Below, piece after piece: positions 1 through 7,730 of a DNA stretch of 14,994 nt. The position numbers were made by a program, and so were the translations under genes. How positions within the stretch are numbered: the stretch's first letter is position 1; each line of letters begins with the position of its first letter. A model generated the notes under the pieces. The model saw only the letters and a list, made by a program, of their open reading frames with translations, had not been told where the DNA came from and searched no databases. This stretch comes from Pseudomonadales bacterium. GTDB lineage: Bacteria; Pseudomonadota; Gammaproteobacteria; Pseudomonadales; Azotimanducaceae. Location of the stretch: contig SKXG01000399.1 in the NCBI GenBank assembly GCA_007128525.1, positions 1-14,994 of the forward strand. The letters run 5' to 3'.

Positions 1-1
1 T

Positions 2-1138
2 CTGCGCTGGAATCAGAACTTCGAGGAGGTCAGTGGCTACAGTGCCGATCAGATCGCCAGGATGCGACCGGCAGATTTTTTTGTGCCTGCCGGTCGCGAG
101 GCAATGATGCAGCGCTTCAATCATGTCTTTCAGGGCCAGCCCACTCAGGATGACGGTGTATTGCTGGCCAAGGACGGCCGTACCACGCCGTTCTATATCA
201 CAGCACGCACTGTCATGCTTGACGATGAACCTTACATGGTTGCCATCGGTATCGACACCACAGAGCGACGCAAGGCAGAGTCGGCACTGCGCGAACTGAA
301 TGAAACGCTGGAACAGCAGGTTGACGACCGAACGGCTGAACTGGTTGCTGCCAAGCAGCAAGCGGAGTCTGCGGACCGTCTCAAGTCAGCATTTTTGGCC
401 ACCATGTCACATGAGCTGCGCACGCCCCTGAATTCAATCATTGGCTTTACCGGCATTCTGTTGCAGGAACTGGCCGGCCCCCTGACCGACGAACAAGTCA
501 AGCAGCTGACCATGGTCCGTAGCAGCGCCCGCCACCTGCTCGCGCTGATCAACGATGTTTTGGATTTGTCCAAGATTGAAGCCGGGCAGCTGTCGACCAG
601 CATTGACGACTTTGATCTGCACGACACCATCGAGGAGGTTGTGGCGGCCAGCCAGCCAATGGCGGAACAAAAACAGCTCGAGCTCAGCGTCGATGTGTCA
701 CCAGACCTGCCACAAATGCATAGCGACCGGCGCCGCGTCATGCAGATTGTGCTGAACCTGCTGAACAACGCACTGAAGTTCACCGATCAAGGCAAGGTCA
801 CACTGTCCGCGCAACTGTGCAGCGCAAGCCCGCATCAGCAGATCGACACGCCGATGCTGTCTCTGAAGGTTTCTGATACCGGCATCGGCATCAAGCCGGC
901 TGACCTGCAGCGTCTGTTCCAGCCTTTTAGCCAGTTGGACACCGGCCTGGACCGAAAGCACGAAGGTACGGGCCTTGGTCTTGCCATCTGTCGCCGCCTG
1001 TGCGAACTGCTTGGCGGTCACATAGATGCCAAGAGCCAGAGGGGCAAAGGTTCAGAGTTCACAGTGCTGCTGCCACTGAACTGCCCGCCCGCTGCACCGC
1101 GACCTTCGCTGCCGTCACTGCCGGAGGCTGCATCATGA
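2..1138 (+). CDS. PAS-domain sensor histidine kinase, 5' partial
   Basis: This is a sensor kinase that autophosphorylates on histidine and passes the phosphate to a receiver; the true start lies left of the window. The reading frame is open from base 2. A PAS domain comes first (the opening residues LRWNQNFEEVSGYS are PAS-like), ending near DTTERRKAE. A short coiled-coil linker follows, then the dimerisation/phosphoacceptor helix with SHELRTPLN; the phosphorylated His is residue 117 counted from the ATG at base 62. The ATP-binding domain has an N box (LNLLNNALKF, about 231-240), G1 box DTGIGI (272-277) and G2 box GTGLGL (302-307). No receiver follows; the protein ends in a Pro/Ala-rich tail. 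Its TGA overlaps the ATG of the next gene by 4 bases, so the partner receiver is probably translated with it. The signal sensed is unknown, and any upstream sensor or membrane segments are not visible. Confidence 0.95.
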   Translation: MRWNQNFEEVSGYSADQIARMRPADFFVPAGREAMMQRFNHVFQGQPTQDDGVLLAKDGRTTPFYITARTVMLDDEPYMVAIGIDTTERRKAESALRELNETLEQQVDDRTAELVAAKQQAESADRLKSAFLATMSHELRTPLNSIIGFTGILLQELAGPLTDEQVKQLTMVRSSARHLLALINDVLDLSKIEAGQLSTSIDDFDLHDTIEEVVAASQPMAEQKQLELSVDVSPDLPQMHSDRRRVMQIVLNLLNNALKFTDQGKVTLSAQLCSASPHQQIDTPMLSLKVSDTGIGIKPADLQRLFQPFSQLDTGLDRKHEGTGLGLAICRRLCELLGGHIDAKSQRGKGSEFTVLLPLNCPPAAPRPSLPSLPEAAS

Positions 1139-1527
1139 ACCTGCACATTCTGCTGATTGAGGACAACGAGCAAAATCGCTACCTGCTCAGCTTTCTGCTG
1201 CAAAGCCGTGGTCACACAGTGACCCAGGCCATCGATGGGCCCGGTGGACTAAAGCAGGCCATGGCCACGACGCCTGACGTCATTTTGCTCGATATACAGT
1301 TGCCAACCATGCACGGCTATGACGTGGCCAGCGCATTGCGAAAAGTCGATGCGCTCGCCGCGACACCGATCATCGCGGTGACCTCCTATGCCATGCCGGG
1401 CGACCGCGAGAAGGCCCTGGCAGCCGGCTGCGACGGATATATTGAAAAACCTATAGACCCGGATACCTTTGCTCAGGACATCGAGCGTCTGGCATCTGTA
1501 CGTCCAGGTCGCGGAGCACCAGCATGA
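1135..1527 (+). CDS. Stand-alone receiver (CheY/DivK-like response regulator)
   Basis: This 130-residue protein is one receiver domain with no output domain. It begins at an ATG that overlaps the upstream kinase stop by 4 bases (ATGA); GGAGG at 1123-1127 sits 7 bases before it. A longer in-frame start near base 1000 would run deep into the kinase and is rejected. All key receiver residues are present: acidic pair E9/D10, phosphoacceptor D53 (LLDIQLP), switch residue T83 (AVTSYAM) and K105 (IEKPID). Single-domain receivers of this kind act as phosphate shuttles or bind a partner protein. With kinases on both sides in the same operon, the likely role is a phosphorelay intermediate, but the partner cannot be named from sequence. 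Confidence 0.93.
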   Translation: MNLHILLIEDNEQNRYLLSFLLQSRGHTVTQAIDGPGGLKQAMATTPDVILLDIQLPTMHGYDVASALRKVDALAATPIIAVTSYAMPGDREKALAAGCDGYIEKPIDPDTFAQDIERLASVRPGRGAPA

Positions 1528-3560
1528 AACGGATATTGATCGTTGATGACAAGGAAGAGAACCGCTATTACCTCAAAGCCCTGCTTCAAGGTCATGACCA
1601 TCAGGTCGACAGTGCTCGCCATGGTGCCGAAGCCCTGGTGCTCGCTCGCCAGTCACCGCCGGACATTGTGATCTCTGACTTGCTGATGCCCGTCATGGAT
1701 GGTTATACGCTGCTTCAGCACTGGAAAGCCGATCCCGGACTAAAGGCAATACCCTTTGTGGTCTACACCGCCACTTACACAGAAGCCGAGGATGAACAAC
1801 TTGCGCTCGATCTGGGCGCCGACGCTTTCATTCTAAAGCCCACGGAACCGGAAGACTTCATCAAGCGAATTCAGGCGGTGCAGTCCAAACCGCCTGCCGC
1901 CGGCGCCAGACCAGCAGACCCCGGGCGGTCGGATGAAACAGATCTGCTGAAAGTCTACAGCCAGACACTGATCCGCAAGCTGGAAAAAAAATCACTGGAG
2001 CTGGAAGCGACCAACAAGTCGCTGCAACTGGACATCACGCGCCGCGAAGCAGCAGAAGCCGCGCTAAAAGCCAGTGAAGAACGCTTCCGGCTGCTGGCCA
2101 TGGCAACCAATGATGCGGTGTGGGACTGGGATATCGCACAAGACAAACGTTGGTGGGGCGCCGGCTTCACGGACCTGTTCGGACATGAGCAGCGTGAGGC
2201 CACATCCAACGATGCCTCCTGGGTGGCCTACCTGCATCCGGAAGATCGGGACCAAGTGCTGCAACAGCTGCAGAGCGCCATAGACGGCGACAGCGTCGAC
2301 TGGTATGCAGACTATCGTTTTCGCCGGGCTGATGGCAGCTGGGCCCAAGTCCAGGATCGTGGTCACCTGCTTCGCGACGCTCAGGGCAAGACCATACGGA
2401 TGGTCGGTGGTCTGTCCGATGTCACTGAGCGTCTGGCACTGGAACATCAGCTCCGCCACTCACAGCGCATGGAGTCGCTGGGCCAGCTTACCGGCGGTGT
2501 GGCGCACGACTTCAACAATCTGCTGACGGTGGTGATGGGCAACGCTGAGTTGCTGCATGAGCTGCTCACCGATGACCCTGACAGGCAAGCACTGGCTCAG
2601 ATCATCATGGGTGCTGCCGAAAGGGGCGCCGATCTGACACACAGACTGCTGGCCTTTGCCCGCAAACAGCCTCTGAGCCCTGTACCAGTAGACCTCAATC
2701 AGCTCGTTGAAAACCTGGCCCCCCTGTTACGACGACTGCTCGGTGGGCATGTGGAACTGAGCCTTGAGCGTGAACAAAATCTGCCTGCTGCGCTGATGGA
2801 TTCTGCGCAACTGGAGAATGCGCTTTTAAACCTTTGCATCAACGCCCGCGACGCCATGCCCAATGGTGGCACACTGACTATACGGACTGGTGCCGGCAAG
2901 GACCCCGACGGACACAGCTGCCTGGTACTGGGAGTCCTCGATACCGGCATCGGCATTGACGCCGAACACCTCGCAGTGATCTTCGAACCTTTCTTCAGCA
3001 CCAAAGAAGAAGGCAAAGGTACAGGGCTAGGCCTGGCGATGGTTTATGGCTTGGTTAAGCAGTCTGGCAGCCAGATCACAGTCGACTCCGAACCCGGCAG
3101 GGGAACCCACTTCAAGCTGTACCTGCCCTTGGCGCAGGAAGCCTGTCCAGGGAACGATGCCCCCACTACACCCACGTCAGTAGCTGGCGGCACAGCGCGC
3201 ATCCTGCTGGTCGAAGATGATGATCTCGTCCGGCAATTTGCACAGTCGCAATTGACGGCGCTCGGCTATCAGGTCACCTCTACGGTCAATAGCGATGAGG
3301 CATTGACCGCGCTTCAGGCGGACCAGCATTTCGACCTGCTGTTCACCGACCTGATCATGCCTGGCATCAACGGGCGCGATCTGGCCATTGAAGCGCGCCG
3401 ACTGCGGCCGGGACTGAAGGTGCTCTTTACGTCTGGTTTTCCTGGCAAAGCCGTTGCGCCTGGCGATGATCTGGGGCTTCTGCTCACCAAACCCTATCAC
3501 CGTGCAGACCTGGCACAGCATGTGGCGCAGGCACTGCACGGCGAGCCAGCCCTAGGATAA
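1524..3560 (+). CDS. Hybrid histidine kinase: receiver-PAS-kinase-receiver
   Basis: This 678-residue protein is apparently cytoplasmic, as no membrane segment or signal peptide is visible. Domains in order: receiver 1 (about 3-120; acidic D8/D9, phosphoacceptor D52 in SDLLMP, K105), a coiled-coil linker (about 140-185), a PAS domain (about 185-305, ending [12 protein letters not shown]), a HisKA domain with [11 protein letters not shown] (phosphorylated His 328), an ATPase domain (N box about 433-443, G1 DTGIGI 473-478, G2 GTGLGL 499-504) and receiver 2 (about 558-672; E564/D565/D566, D609 in FTDLIMP, K656). The H box is of the NtrB/FixL-like type, unlike the SHELRTP type in the first kinase. 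The ATG overlaps the upstream stop by 4 bases, with GGAG at 1513-1516. The N-terminal receiver suggests this kinase is itself controlled by phosphorylation, perhaps by the first kinase of the operon. No output domain is present. Confidence 0.95.
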   Translation: MKRILIVDDKEENRYYLKALLQGHDHQVDSARHGAEALVLARQSPPDIVISDLLMPVMDGYTLLQHWKADPGLKAIPFVVYTATYTEAEDEQLALDLGADAFILKPTEPEDFIKRIQAVQSKPPAAGARPADPGRSDETDLLKVYSQTLIRKLEKKSLELEATNKSLQLDITRREAAEAALKASEERFRLLAMATNDAVWDWDIAQDKRWWGAGFTDLFGHEQREATSNDASWVAYLHPEDRDQVLQQLQSAIDGDSVDWYADYRFRRADGSWAQVQDRGHLLRDAQGKTIRMVGGLSDVTERLALEHQLRHSQRMESLGQLTGGVAHDFNNLLTVVMGNAELLHELLTDDPDRQALAQIIMGAAERGADLTHRLLAFARKQPLSPVPVDLNQLVENLAPLLRRLLGGHVELSLEREQNLPAALMDSAQLENALLNLCINARDAMPNGGTLTIRTGAGKDPDGHSCLVLGVLDTGIGIDAEHLAVIFEPFFSTKEEGKGTGLGLAMVYGLVKQSGSQITVDSEPGRGTHFKLYLPLAQEACPGNDAPTTPTSVAGGTARILLVEDDDLVRQFAQSQLTALGYQVTSTVNSDEALTALQADQHFDLLFTDLIMPGINGRDLAIEARRLRPGLKVLFTSGFPGKAVAPGDDLGLLLTKPYHRADLAQHVAQALHGEPALG

Positions 3561-3605
3561 CTCTGAGGAACGCGCTGCAGGGATCAGCCTCCGCTGGGCA
3601 GGTGC

Positions 3606-4019
3606 TCAACGATGGTACTCGCCAGCCCGCTCCGGCTGATAGACCACCTCTTCGATACGGACCTGCAGTACACCGCCGCCTGGCTTGGGCCATTCGATCT
3701 GATCACCCTGCGACAGGCCGAGTAGCGCGCTGCCGACAGGCGCAAGAATGGATATCCGTTCGCTGGAGCCATCCATATCCTTCGGATAGACCAAGGTCAA
3801 ATTGAACGCTTCGTTCGAGTTCTCCACCCGGAAGCGAACGGTCGAGTTCATAGTCACGACATTCGGTGGCACAGCCTTGGGCTCGACAATCTCTGCTCGG
3901 GCCAGCTCTTCTTCGAGCGCTTTCTTGCCGGGGAAGGCCCCTGCCGGCAACGCGTCGATCAGACGCTCGAGTCGCTCGGCATCCAGCGTCGAAATGACGA
4001 TTTTCGGTCGACTATCCAT
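3606..4019 (-). CDS. rnk: Rnk-like regulator of nucleoside diphosphate kinase (GreA/GreB C-terminal fold)
   Basis: At 137 residues this matches the usual length of Rnk (about 136 in E. coli). Rnk proteins bind RNA polymerase near the secondary channel like Gre factors, but have only a short N-terminal coiled coil in place of the long Gre one, and affect nucleoside diphosphate kinase levels. The N-terminal half is a charged helical segment (TLDAERLERLI to LEEELARAEIV, about 11-46). The C-terminal half is the Gre-like domain: VTMNSTVRF (55-63), VYPKDMD, then SILAPVGSALLGLSQGD and a PKPGGGVLQVRIEEVVYQPE tail. The gene is monocistronic and divergent from the flavocytochrome gene, with about 108 bases between the two starts. 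No clear Shine-Dalgarno sequence precedes the ATG. It converges on the hybrid kinase with only 45 bases between stops and no obvious terminator there. Confidence 0.92.
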   Translation of the reverse strand: MDSRPKIVISTLDAERLERLIDALPAGAFPGKKALEEELARAEIVEPKAVPPNVVTMNSTVRFRVENSNEAFNLTLVYPKDMDGSSERISILAPVGSALLGLSQGDQIEWPKPGGGVLQVRIEEVVYQPERAGEYHR

Positions 4020-4053
4020 GAAATTACGTATCGCACGGGTGAGGATGACCTTT

Positions 4054-4074
4054 CAGTATACTGGGCCTGTACAG
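4054..4074. promoter_or_regulatory. Paired palindromes between the rnk and flavocytochrome genes
   Basis: The divergent intergenic region holds a perfect 10-base palindrome, CAGTATACTG (4054-4063). After a 3-base gap comes a perfect 8-base palindrome, CTGTACAG (4067-4074). The first contains TATACT on both strands, a good -10-like hexamer, but no convincing -35 lies 16-18 bases away in either direction. It could be an operator, a pair of overlapping divergent -10 elements, or chance. It is not a standard LexA box, which would need CTGT and ACAG separated by 8 bases. Confidence 0.35.
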
Positions 4075-4127
4075 AAAATACCGCCAGCACAGCCTGCCAT
4101 CGCGCCGCGTGGTCACCGAGTCTTTGC

Positions 4128-5510
4128 ATGACGCCGACAAATGCCCGCAGGACAGCCGGATTTCTGCCGCCTCTGCCCGGACCTGCCGGACGGCGCTGCC
4201 GCTGGCTCCTCATCGGCCTTCTGTTGCTGCCCCCCGTAACGGCTGTTGTTGGCAGCATGGCGACGACGGGCGTGCCGGGCAGCCTGGTCTTCAGCGATCC
4301 AGCGACCTGGCTGCAACCCCTTGGGTCATTGACCGGCATACTGGCGCTGGCCTGGCTACTGCTTGCACTGATGCTCAGCATTCGTCTGCCAGGGCTGGAC
4401 CAGCCGCTTGGCGGCATGCTGGGGTTGTGGCGGGTGCACCATTACCTGGGCGCTGCGGCCCTGCTGAGCGCGCTGCTGCACCCGCTGTTTCTGTTGCTGG
4501 CGTCCGCACCGCAAGGGCCCGGCGCCACCCTCGCGCTGTTGCAGCCAATGCCGCGTGCCTGGCCGCTATGGACAGGTTGGCTGGCCCTCGGGTTGATGCT
4601 GCTGTTTCTGGCGCCGTCCTTTCAGTTTTTCGGCCGCCCGGCTTATCAACGCTGGAAACTGCTGCATCTGCTCGCCGGCCCGGCAGCGCTGATCGCCCTG
4701 GCACACGGCATCGCACTCGCCCGATGGCTGTCGCCGCAGCAGGCCATAGTAACCTGGGGCCTGTTGGGAAGCCTGGCCGCGGTGGCCTTTTTCTGGCGCA
4801 AGGGACTGTCTCCCCTGTTGGCGCGCCGGCCATTTCAAATCGATCGGGCCGACGTTCTGGCCAACGGCGTCATCGAGCTGACCCTGAGCCCGCTGCGTCG
4901 TACGATCGAATTCACTGCCGGCCAGTTCGTCTATCTCACGCCGGACATCCCGGAACTTGAAGCCGGTAATCGTGAAGAGCACCCGTACACCATTTCCAGC
5001 GCGCCTGCAGAGCTGCCGACGATAAGAATTGGAATCAAATCGCTCGGCGACGCCAGTTGGGCGCTGCAATCGGTCGCGGCCGGCGAACGGGTTTACCTGG
5101 AGGGGCCCTACGGCCGGTTTCTCAGTGATCCGGCACATCGGCCACAGTTATGGATCGGCGGTGGTATCGGGCTGACACCTTTCGTTTCGGCAGCACGCCA
5201 ACTCAGCCACATCCAAGCCGACTGTGACATCACACTGATCTACTGTGCCAACGACATAACCCGCGCGTACTATCTCAGGGAACTGCAACACATTGCAGAA
5301 GCCGTCGACGGGCTGCGGGTCATTCCACACTTTTATCTGGATCAGGGGTACCTTAATGCGGCGTTTCTAAGACAGGCTGCTGCAGACCTGGACAAGCGGG
5401 AGGCCTATGTCTGCGGCCCCGTTGCGCTGATCGAGCTTACTGAAGAACTGCTGACCCGTCTCGGCACCCCGCGCGGCGCCATCCACACGGAGGCTTTTGA
5501 CCTGCTATGA
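4128..5510 (+). CDS. Ferric-reductase-like flavocytochrome (haem b membrane domain plus FAD/NAD(P)H module)
   Basis: This 460-residue membrane protein has NOX/FRE architecture and would move electrons from NAD(P)H through FAD and membrane haem b to an acceptor on the other face. About six hydrophobic segments fill residues 25-225. Candidate haem ligands are H104/H105 (WRVHHYLG), H118 (LLHPLF), H180 (KLLHLL) and H193 (LAHGIA). The FAD-binding barrel begins near 235, with the flavin motif HPYTISS at 285-291. The nucleotide domain has the glycine-rich GGGIGLTPF (344-352) and YVCGP (427-431), and the protein ends EAFDLL, as is common in ferredoxin-reductase-like domains. ATG at 4128 has only a weak SD (GAG at 4118-4120), but no better in-frame start is visible. 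Its stop overlaps the cytochrome b5-like gene by ATGA. The acceptor (ferric iron, oxygen or the b5 protein) cannot be decided from sequence. Confidence 0.9.
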   Translation: MTPTNARRTAGFLPPLPGPAGRRCRWLLIGLLLLPPVTAVVGSMATTGVPGSLVFSDPATWLQPLGSLTGILALAWLLLALMLSIRLPGLDQPLGGMLGLWRVHHYLGAAALLSALLHPLFLLLASAPQGPGATLALLQPMPRAWPLWTGWLALGLMLLFLAPSFQFFGRPAYQRWKLLHLLAGPAALIALAHGIALARWLSPQQAIVTWGLLGSLAAVAFFWRKGLSPLLARRPFQIDRADVLANGVIELTLSPLRRTIEFTAGQFVYLTPDIPELEAGNREEHPYTISSAPAELPTIRIGIKSLGDASWALQSVAAGERVYLEGPYGRFLSDPAHRPQLWIGGGIGLTPFVSAARQLSHIQADCDITLIYCANDITRAYYLRELQHIAEAVDGLRVIPHFYLDQGYLNAAFLRQAAADLDKREAYVCGPVALIELTEELLTRLGTPRGAIHTEAFDLL

Positions 5511-5884
5511 ACCAATTCCTGTATACCGCATTCGTGGCCTGCATCGCTGGGATCGTCAGTATCTGGCTCTACGCAGCCCTTATTGTCACGCCGCCACAAG
5601 CTGCCGCTGAAGCCGCAGACGAGGCATCGCTGCGAACCATCAGTAAAGCCGAACTGGCCCGGCATGATCACGCCGAAAGTTGCTGGAAGGCGATCGACGG
5701 ACTGGTCTACGACTTTACGGACTACATCCCTGAACACCCGACCCCGCCGGCCGTCATGCTGCGCTGGTGCGGCAAGGAGGCCTCCGAGGCTTATCACACC
5801 AAAGGTTATGGCAGCCCTCACAGTCCGGCGGCGGATGCCATGCTGCCCGACTATCTCATTGGACGACTGGAGACCAACAACTGA
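5507..5884 (+). CDS. Membrane-anchored cytochrome b5-like haem protein
   Basis: This 125-residue protein has one N-terminal hydrophobic helix (about 5-28), an Ala-rich linker and a cytochrome b5-like haem domain (about 43-122). The domain runs TISKAELARHD, then WKAIDGLVYDFTDYIPEHP, GKEASEAYHTKGYGSPHS and ends LPDYLIGRL, the usual b5 order. Probable axial ligands are H77 (in EHPTPP, where classic b5 has HPGG) and H105 (in SPHS). Two cysteines, C59 and C88, flank the first haem loop and could form a disulphide if the domain is periplasmic. The start ATG overlaps the flavocytochrome stop by 4 bases, so the two are translationally coupled and probably act as one electron-transfer chain. The anchor may alternatively be a cleaved signal peptide, but no clear cleavage site is seen. 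Confidence 0.88.
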   Translation: MNQFLYTAFVACIAGIVSIWLYAALIVTPPQAAAEAADEASLRTISKAELARHDHAESCWKAIDGLVYDFTDYIPEHPTPPAVMLRWCGKEASEAYHTKGYGSPHSPAADAMLPDYLIGRLETNN

Positions 5885-5904
5885 ATCTCAGCAGCGCCAG
5901 CCTG

Positions 5905-6585
5905 CTAACGACCCGGACGTTTCTGACGCCGCCACAAGGTCTCCTGCCGGGCGTTCAGCATGATCACCACGATCAGGGTCAATGCTCCGGATACGACGCT
6001 GCCGCCGAAGGCAATCAACAGCATGCGCGACGCCTGCATGTAGGCCGGCAAAGTCTCGGCGGCAAAGCTCAGCCCGAATCCAAGCCCCACTGAGACCAGC
6101 GTCAGCAACCACAAGGCCCACCAGCCTTCCAGCAGGCCTGTCGGCCTGGTTCCGGTCTCGCCGGCATTGGCTTGCGGATCAGACGCCTGAAACAGGTCTA
6201 CCATCGTCCGATACGGTTGCCACAGGTTTGCCACCGGAATCAGATACCAGAGCACCATGGCGGCCGGTGTATGACGAAAGTCCAGCTCAAGCGCCCGCGC
6301 ATTGCGCGTCACCAGGAACACCCAACGCAGGTAAGCGGCGCCACAAAACAGCAGCGCCAGGACATAAAGGTTGACCACCATGACCTGACGCGAGTCACTG
6401 GCGAGCACTTCTGCTTCAGCAACCTCATCACCAGCGGCGAGGCGCGCCAGGACTTCAAGTTCCAGCCAGGTCGACCACACGCCGAGTACCGCAGCAGCGA
6501 TGAAGATGCCTAGCGCAGCTTTGAGCAGGCCGCTGGGTTCGCGAAACCCCGGTTCGGTATAGCGCAGGCTCTTGCGTTCCGGCAT
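5905..6585 (-). CDS. DUF4328-like multi-pass membrane protein
   Basis: This predicted inner-membrane protein has 226 residues and no known reaction. About five hydrophobic segments are visible (roughly 24-46, 67-91, 107-120, 155-175, 186-212), with a positively charged tail rich in Arg and Lys. The segment WYLIPVANLWQPY (113-125) followed by a charged linker resembles the conserved core of DUF4328 proteins; this is a recollection of the family, not a search. An upstream in-frame GTG at 6591 would add two residues, but GAGG at 6593-6596 lies 1 base from that GTG and 7 bases from the ATG at 6585, so the ATG is chosen. The gene is convergent with the cytochrome b5-like gene (20 bases between stops, no terminator seen) and lies 139 bases downstream of the PhzF-family gene on the same strand. 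Confidence 0.8.
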   Translation of the reverse strand: MPERKSLRYTEPGFREPSGLLKAALGIFIAAAVLGVWSTWLELEVLARLAAGDEVAEAEVLASDSRQVMVVNLYVLALLFCGAAYLRWVFLVTRNARALELDFRHTPAAMVLWYLIPVANLWQPYRTMVDLFQASDPQANAGETGTRPTGLLEGWWALWLLTLVSVGLGFGLSFAAETLPAYMQASRMLLIAFGGSVVSGALTLIVVIMLNARQETLWRRQKRPGR

Positions 6586-6724
6586 CAGCACACCTCAGCA
6601 GGATCTGTCCACACCCTGCCAGAGTGCGGCAGGACTCGCCACTCTGACCCACGATGCAGTTCCGACACCTGGACCTGGCCGTTCGCGCCGACGTTAAACG
6701 GGGCCAATCTCAACCGAGGCGCCA
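6586..6724. other. Intergenic region between the PhzF-family and DUF4328-like genes
   Basis: These 139 bases separate two same-strand genes. Apart from the GAGG ribosome site at 6593-6596, I see no convincing promoter, terminator, small gene or repeat. The spacing leaves open whether the two genes share a transcript. Confidence 0.5.
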
Positions 6725-7636
6725 TCACAGGTACAGCCGCCCCTCACAGATCACCACCGACTGCCCGCCGACCATTACCGTGCCTTTCGCGGCCTCCGAA
6801 TCACTCATGCGCATCAGGATCCGGCTTGGCCGACCCATTTTGACGCCCTGCACATTGACGCAGACATCATGGGTGGGAAGGGATGCCATGCCATAGTGCA
6901 CCAGATAAGCCATGAGCGGGCCGCTGGCGCCGCCAGTTGCCGGATCCTCGGCGACACCAAGCACCGGCGCAAACATGCGGCTGTAGGTCAGAGCATCATC
7001 CGACTCAGGCGCCAGGCTGAACAGGTATACCGGGAGTTCTCCCAGCCCGGCCTGCTCACACCAGGCCACCAGTTTCTGACGATCCAGCTCTGCCGCATCG
7101 ACTACTGAACGGGATTGACAGGGCACATAGAGAAACGGGACACCAGTCGACACCACCTGAACCGGCAATGCCGGCACGTTCAGATCGGCGGCGGACAATC
7201 GCAGAGCCGCAGCGAGGCCATCAAGACGTCCCGGGCACGCACCAAACTCAGCAGCCGGCTGCGTCATCCAGGCGGCGCCTAGCTGTGTGTCGTGCCAGTC
7301 AAGCGTCACACGCGTCGGGCCGATGCCGAGTTGGAACAGCGTACTGTGTTGATCGGGAGACAGGCGACCGAGATGCGCCAAAGCGTAGGCCGTACCTATG
7401 GTCGGATGACCCGCCATGGGCAGCTCCTGCGTCGGCGTAAAGATACGGACCATAAATTCGGACTGACCGTCATCAGGCGGCATTACGAATGTGGTTTCCG
7501 ACAGGGAAAACTCGTTAGCCAACTTCTGCATCAGGGCCGCGCTGAGCCCTGTGGCATCTGGCACCACGGCCAACTGGTTGCCGCTGAGCGGCCGGTCGGT
7601 AAAGACATCCAGGGTCAGGCAGTCAATGGTTGGCAT
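6725..7636 (-). CDS. PhzF-family protein (PhzC/PhzF isomerase-like fold)
   Basis: This protein has 303 residues, a normal length for the family. PhzF enzymes have two diaminopimelate-epimerase-like halves; the founding member isomerises a phenazine precursor, but most relatives have no known substrate. Visible motifs are DVFTDRPLSGNQLAV (10-24), the conserved acid E47 in FSLSETTF, RIFTPTQELPMAGHPTIG (64-81, H77) and the second-half EDPATGGASGPL (230-241, D231), followed by GRPS (268-271). These match the conserved Glu, His and Asp of PhzF. No other phenazine genes are nearby, so phenazine synthesis is not implied. The ATG at 7636 is preceded by GGGAG about 7 bases upstream. It is divergent from the alpha/beta hydrolase gene across 94 bases. 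Calling it a specific isomerase would go beyond the evidence. Confidence 0.92.
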   Translation of the reverse strand: MPTIDCLTLDVFTDRPLSGNQLAVVPDATGLSAALMQKLANEFSLSETTFVMPPDDGQSEFMVRIFTPTQELPMAGHPTIGTAYALAHLGRLSPDQHSTLFQLGIGPTRVTLDWHDTQLGAAWMTQPAAEFGACPGRLDGLAAALRLSAADLNVPALPVQVVSTGVPFLYVPCQSRSVVDAAELDRQKLVAWCEQAGLGELPVYLFSLAPESDDALTYSRMFAPVLGVAEDPATGGASGPLMAYLVHYGMASLPTHDVCVNVQGVKMGRPSRILMRMSDSEAAKGTVMVGGQSVVICEGRLYL

Positions 7637-7690
7637 CGGTGTGCTCCCGGTGTGGCTGGCCGGCGAGGGTGGGCTTCCGGTATTCTGCCG

Positions 7691-7706
7691 CTAATCCCGA
7701 TATTAG
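7691..7706. promoter_or_regulatory. Inverted repeat in the divergent phzF-like/hydrolase intergenic region
   Basis: CTAAT and ATTAG form perfect 5-base arms around a 6-base spacer (CCCGAT). The repeat sits 25-40 bases upstream of the hydrolase ATG and overlaps weak -10-like hexamers on both strands (TATTAG on +, TAATAT on -). It is an operator candidate only; no matching -35 could be assigned. Confidence 0.2.
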
Positions 7707-7730
7707 ACACTTGGTTTAAGGAGTAACCCG

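Noticed and set aside
3583..3640. ATCAGCC and GGCTGAT as complementary 7-base arms between the hybrid kinase and rnk
   Set aside because: The arms are 44 bases apart and the right arm lies inside the rnk coding region; without a T-run this is probably chance.
4067..4074. CTGTACAG considered as a LexA (SOS) box
   Set aside because: The gammaproteobacterial LexA site needs 8 bases between CTGT and ACAG; here there are none, and no SOS gene follows.
4109..4960. Open frame of 283 codons overlapping the flavocytochrome gene in another + frame
   Set aside because: It starts at GTG, is Arg/Ala/Pro-rich, lacks any motif and ends inside a gene whose own frame has haem, FAD and NAD motifs.
6725..7636. 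Phenazine biosynthesis cluster suggested by the PhzF-family gene
   Set aside because: No phzA, B, D, E or G homologue is nearby, and PhzF-family proteins are widespread outside phenazine producers.
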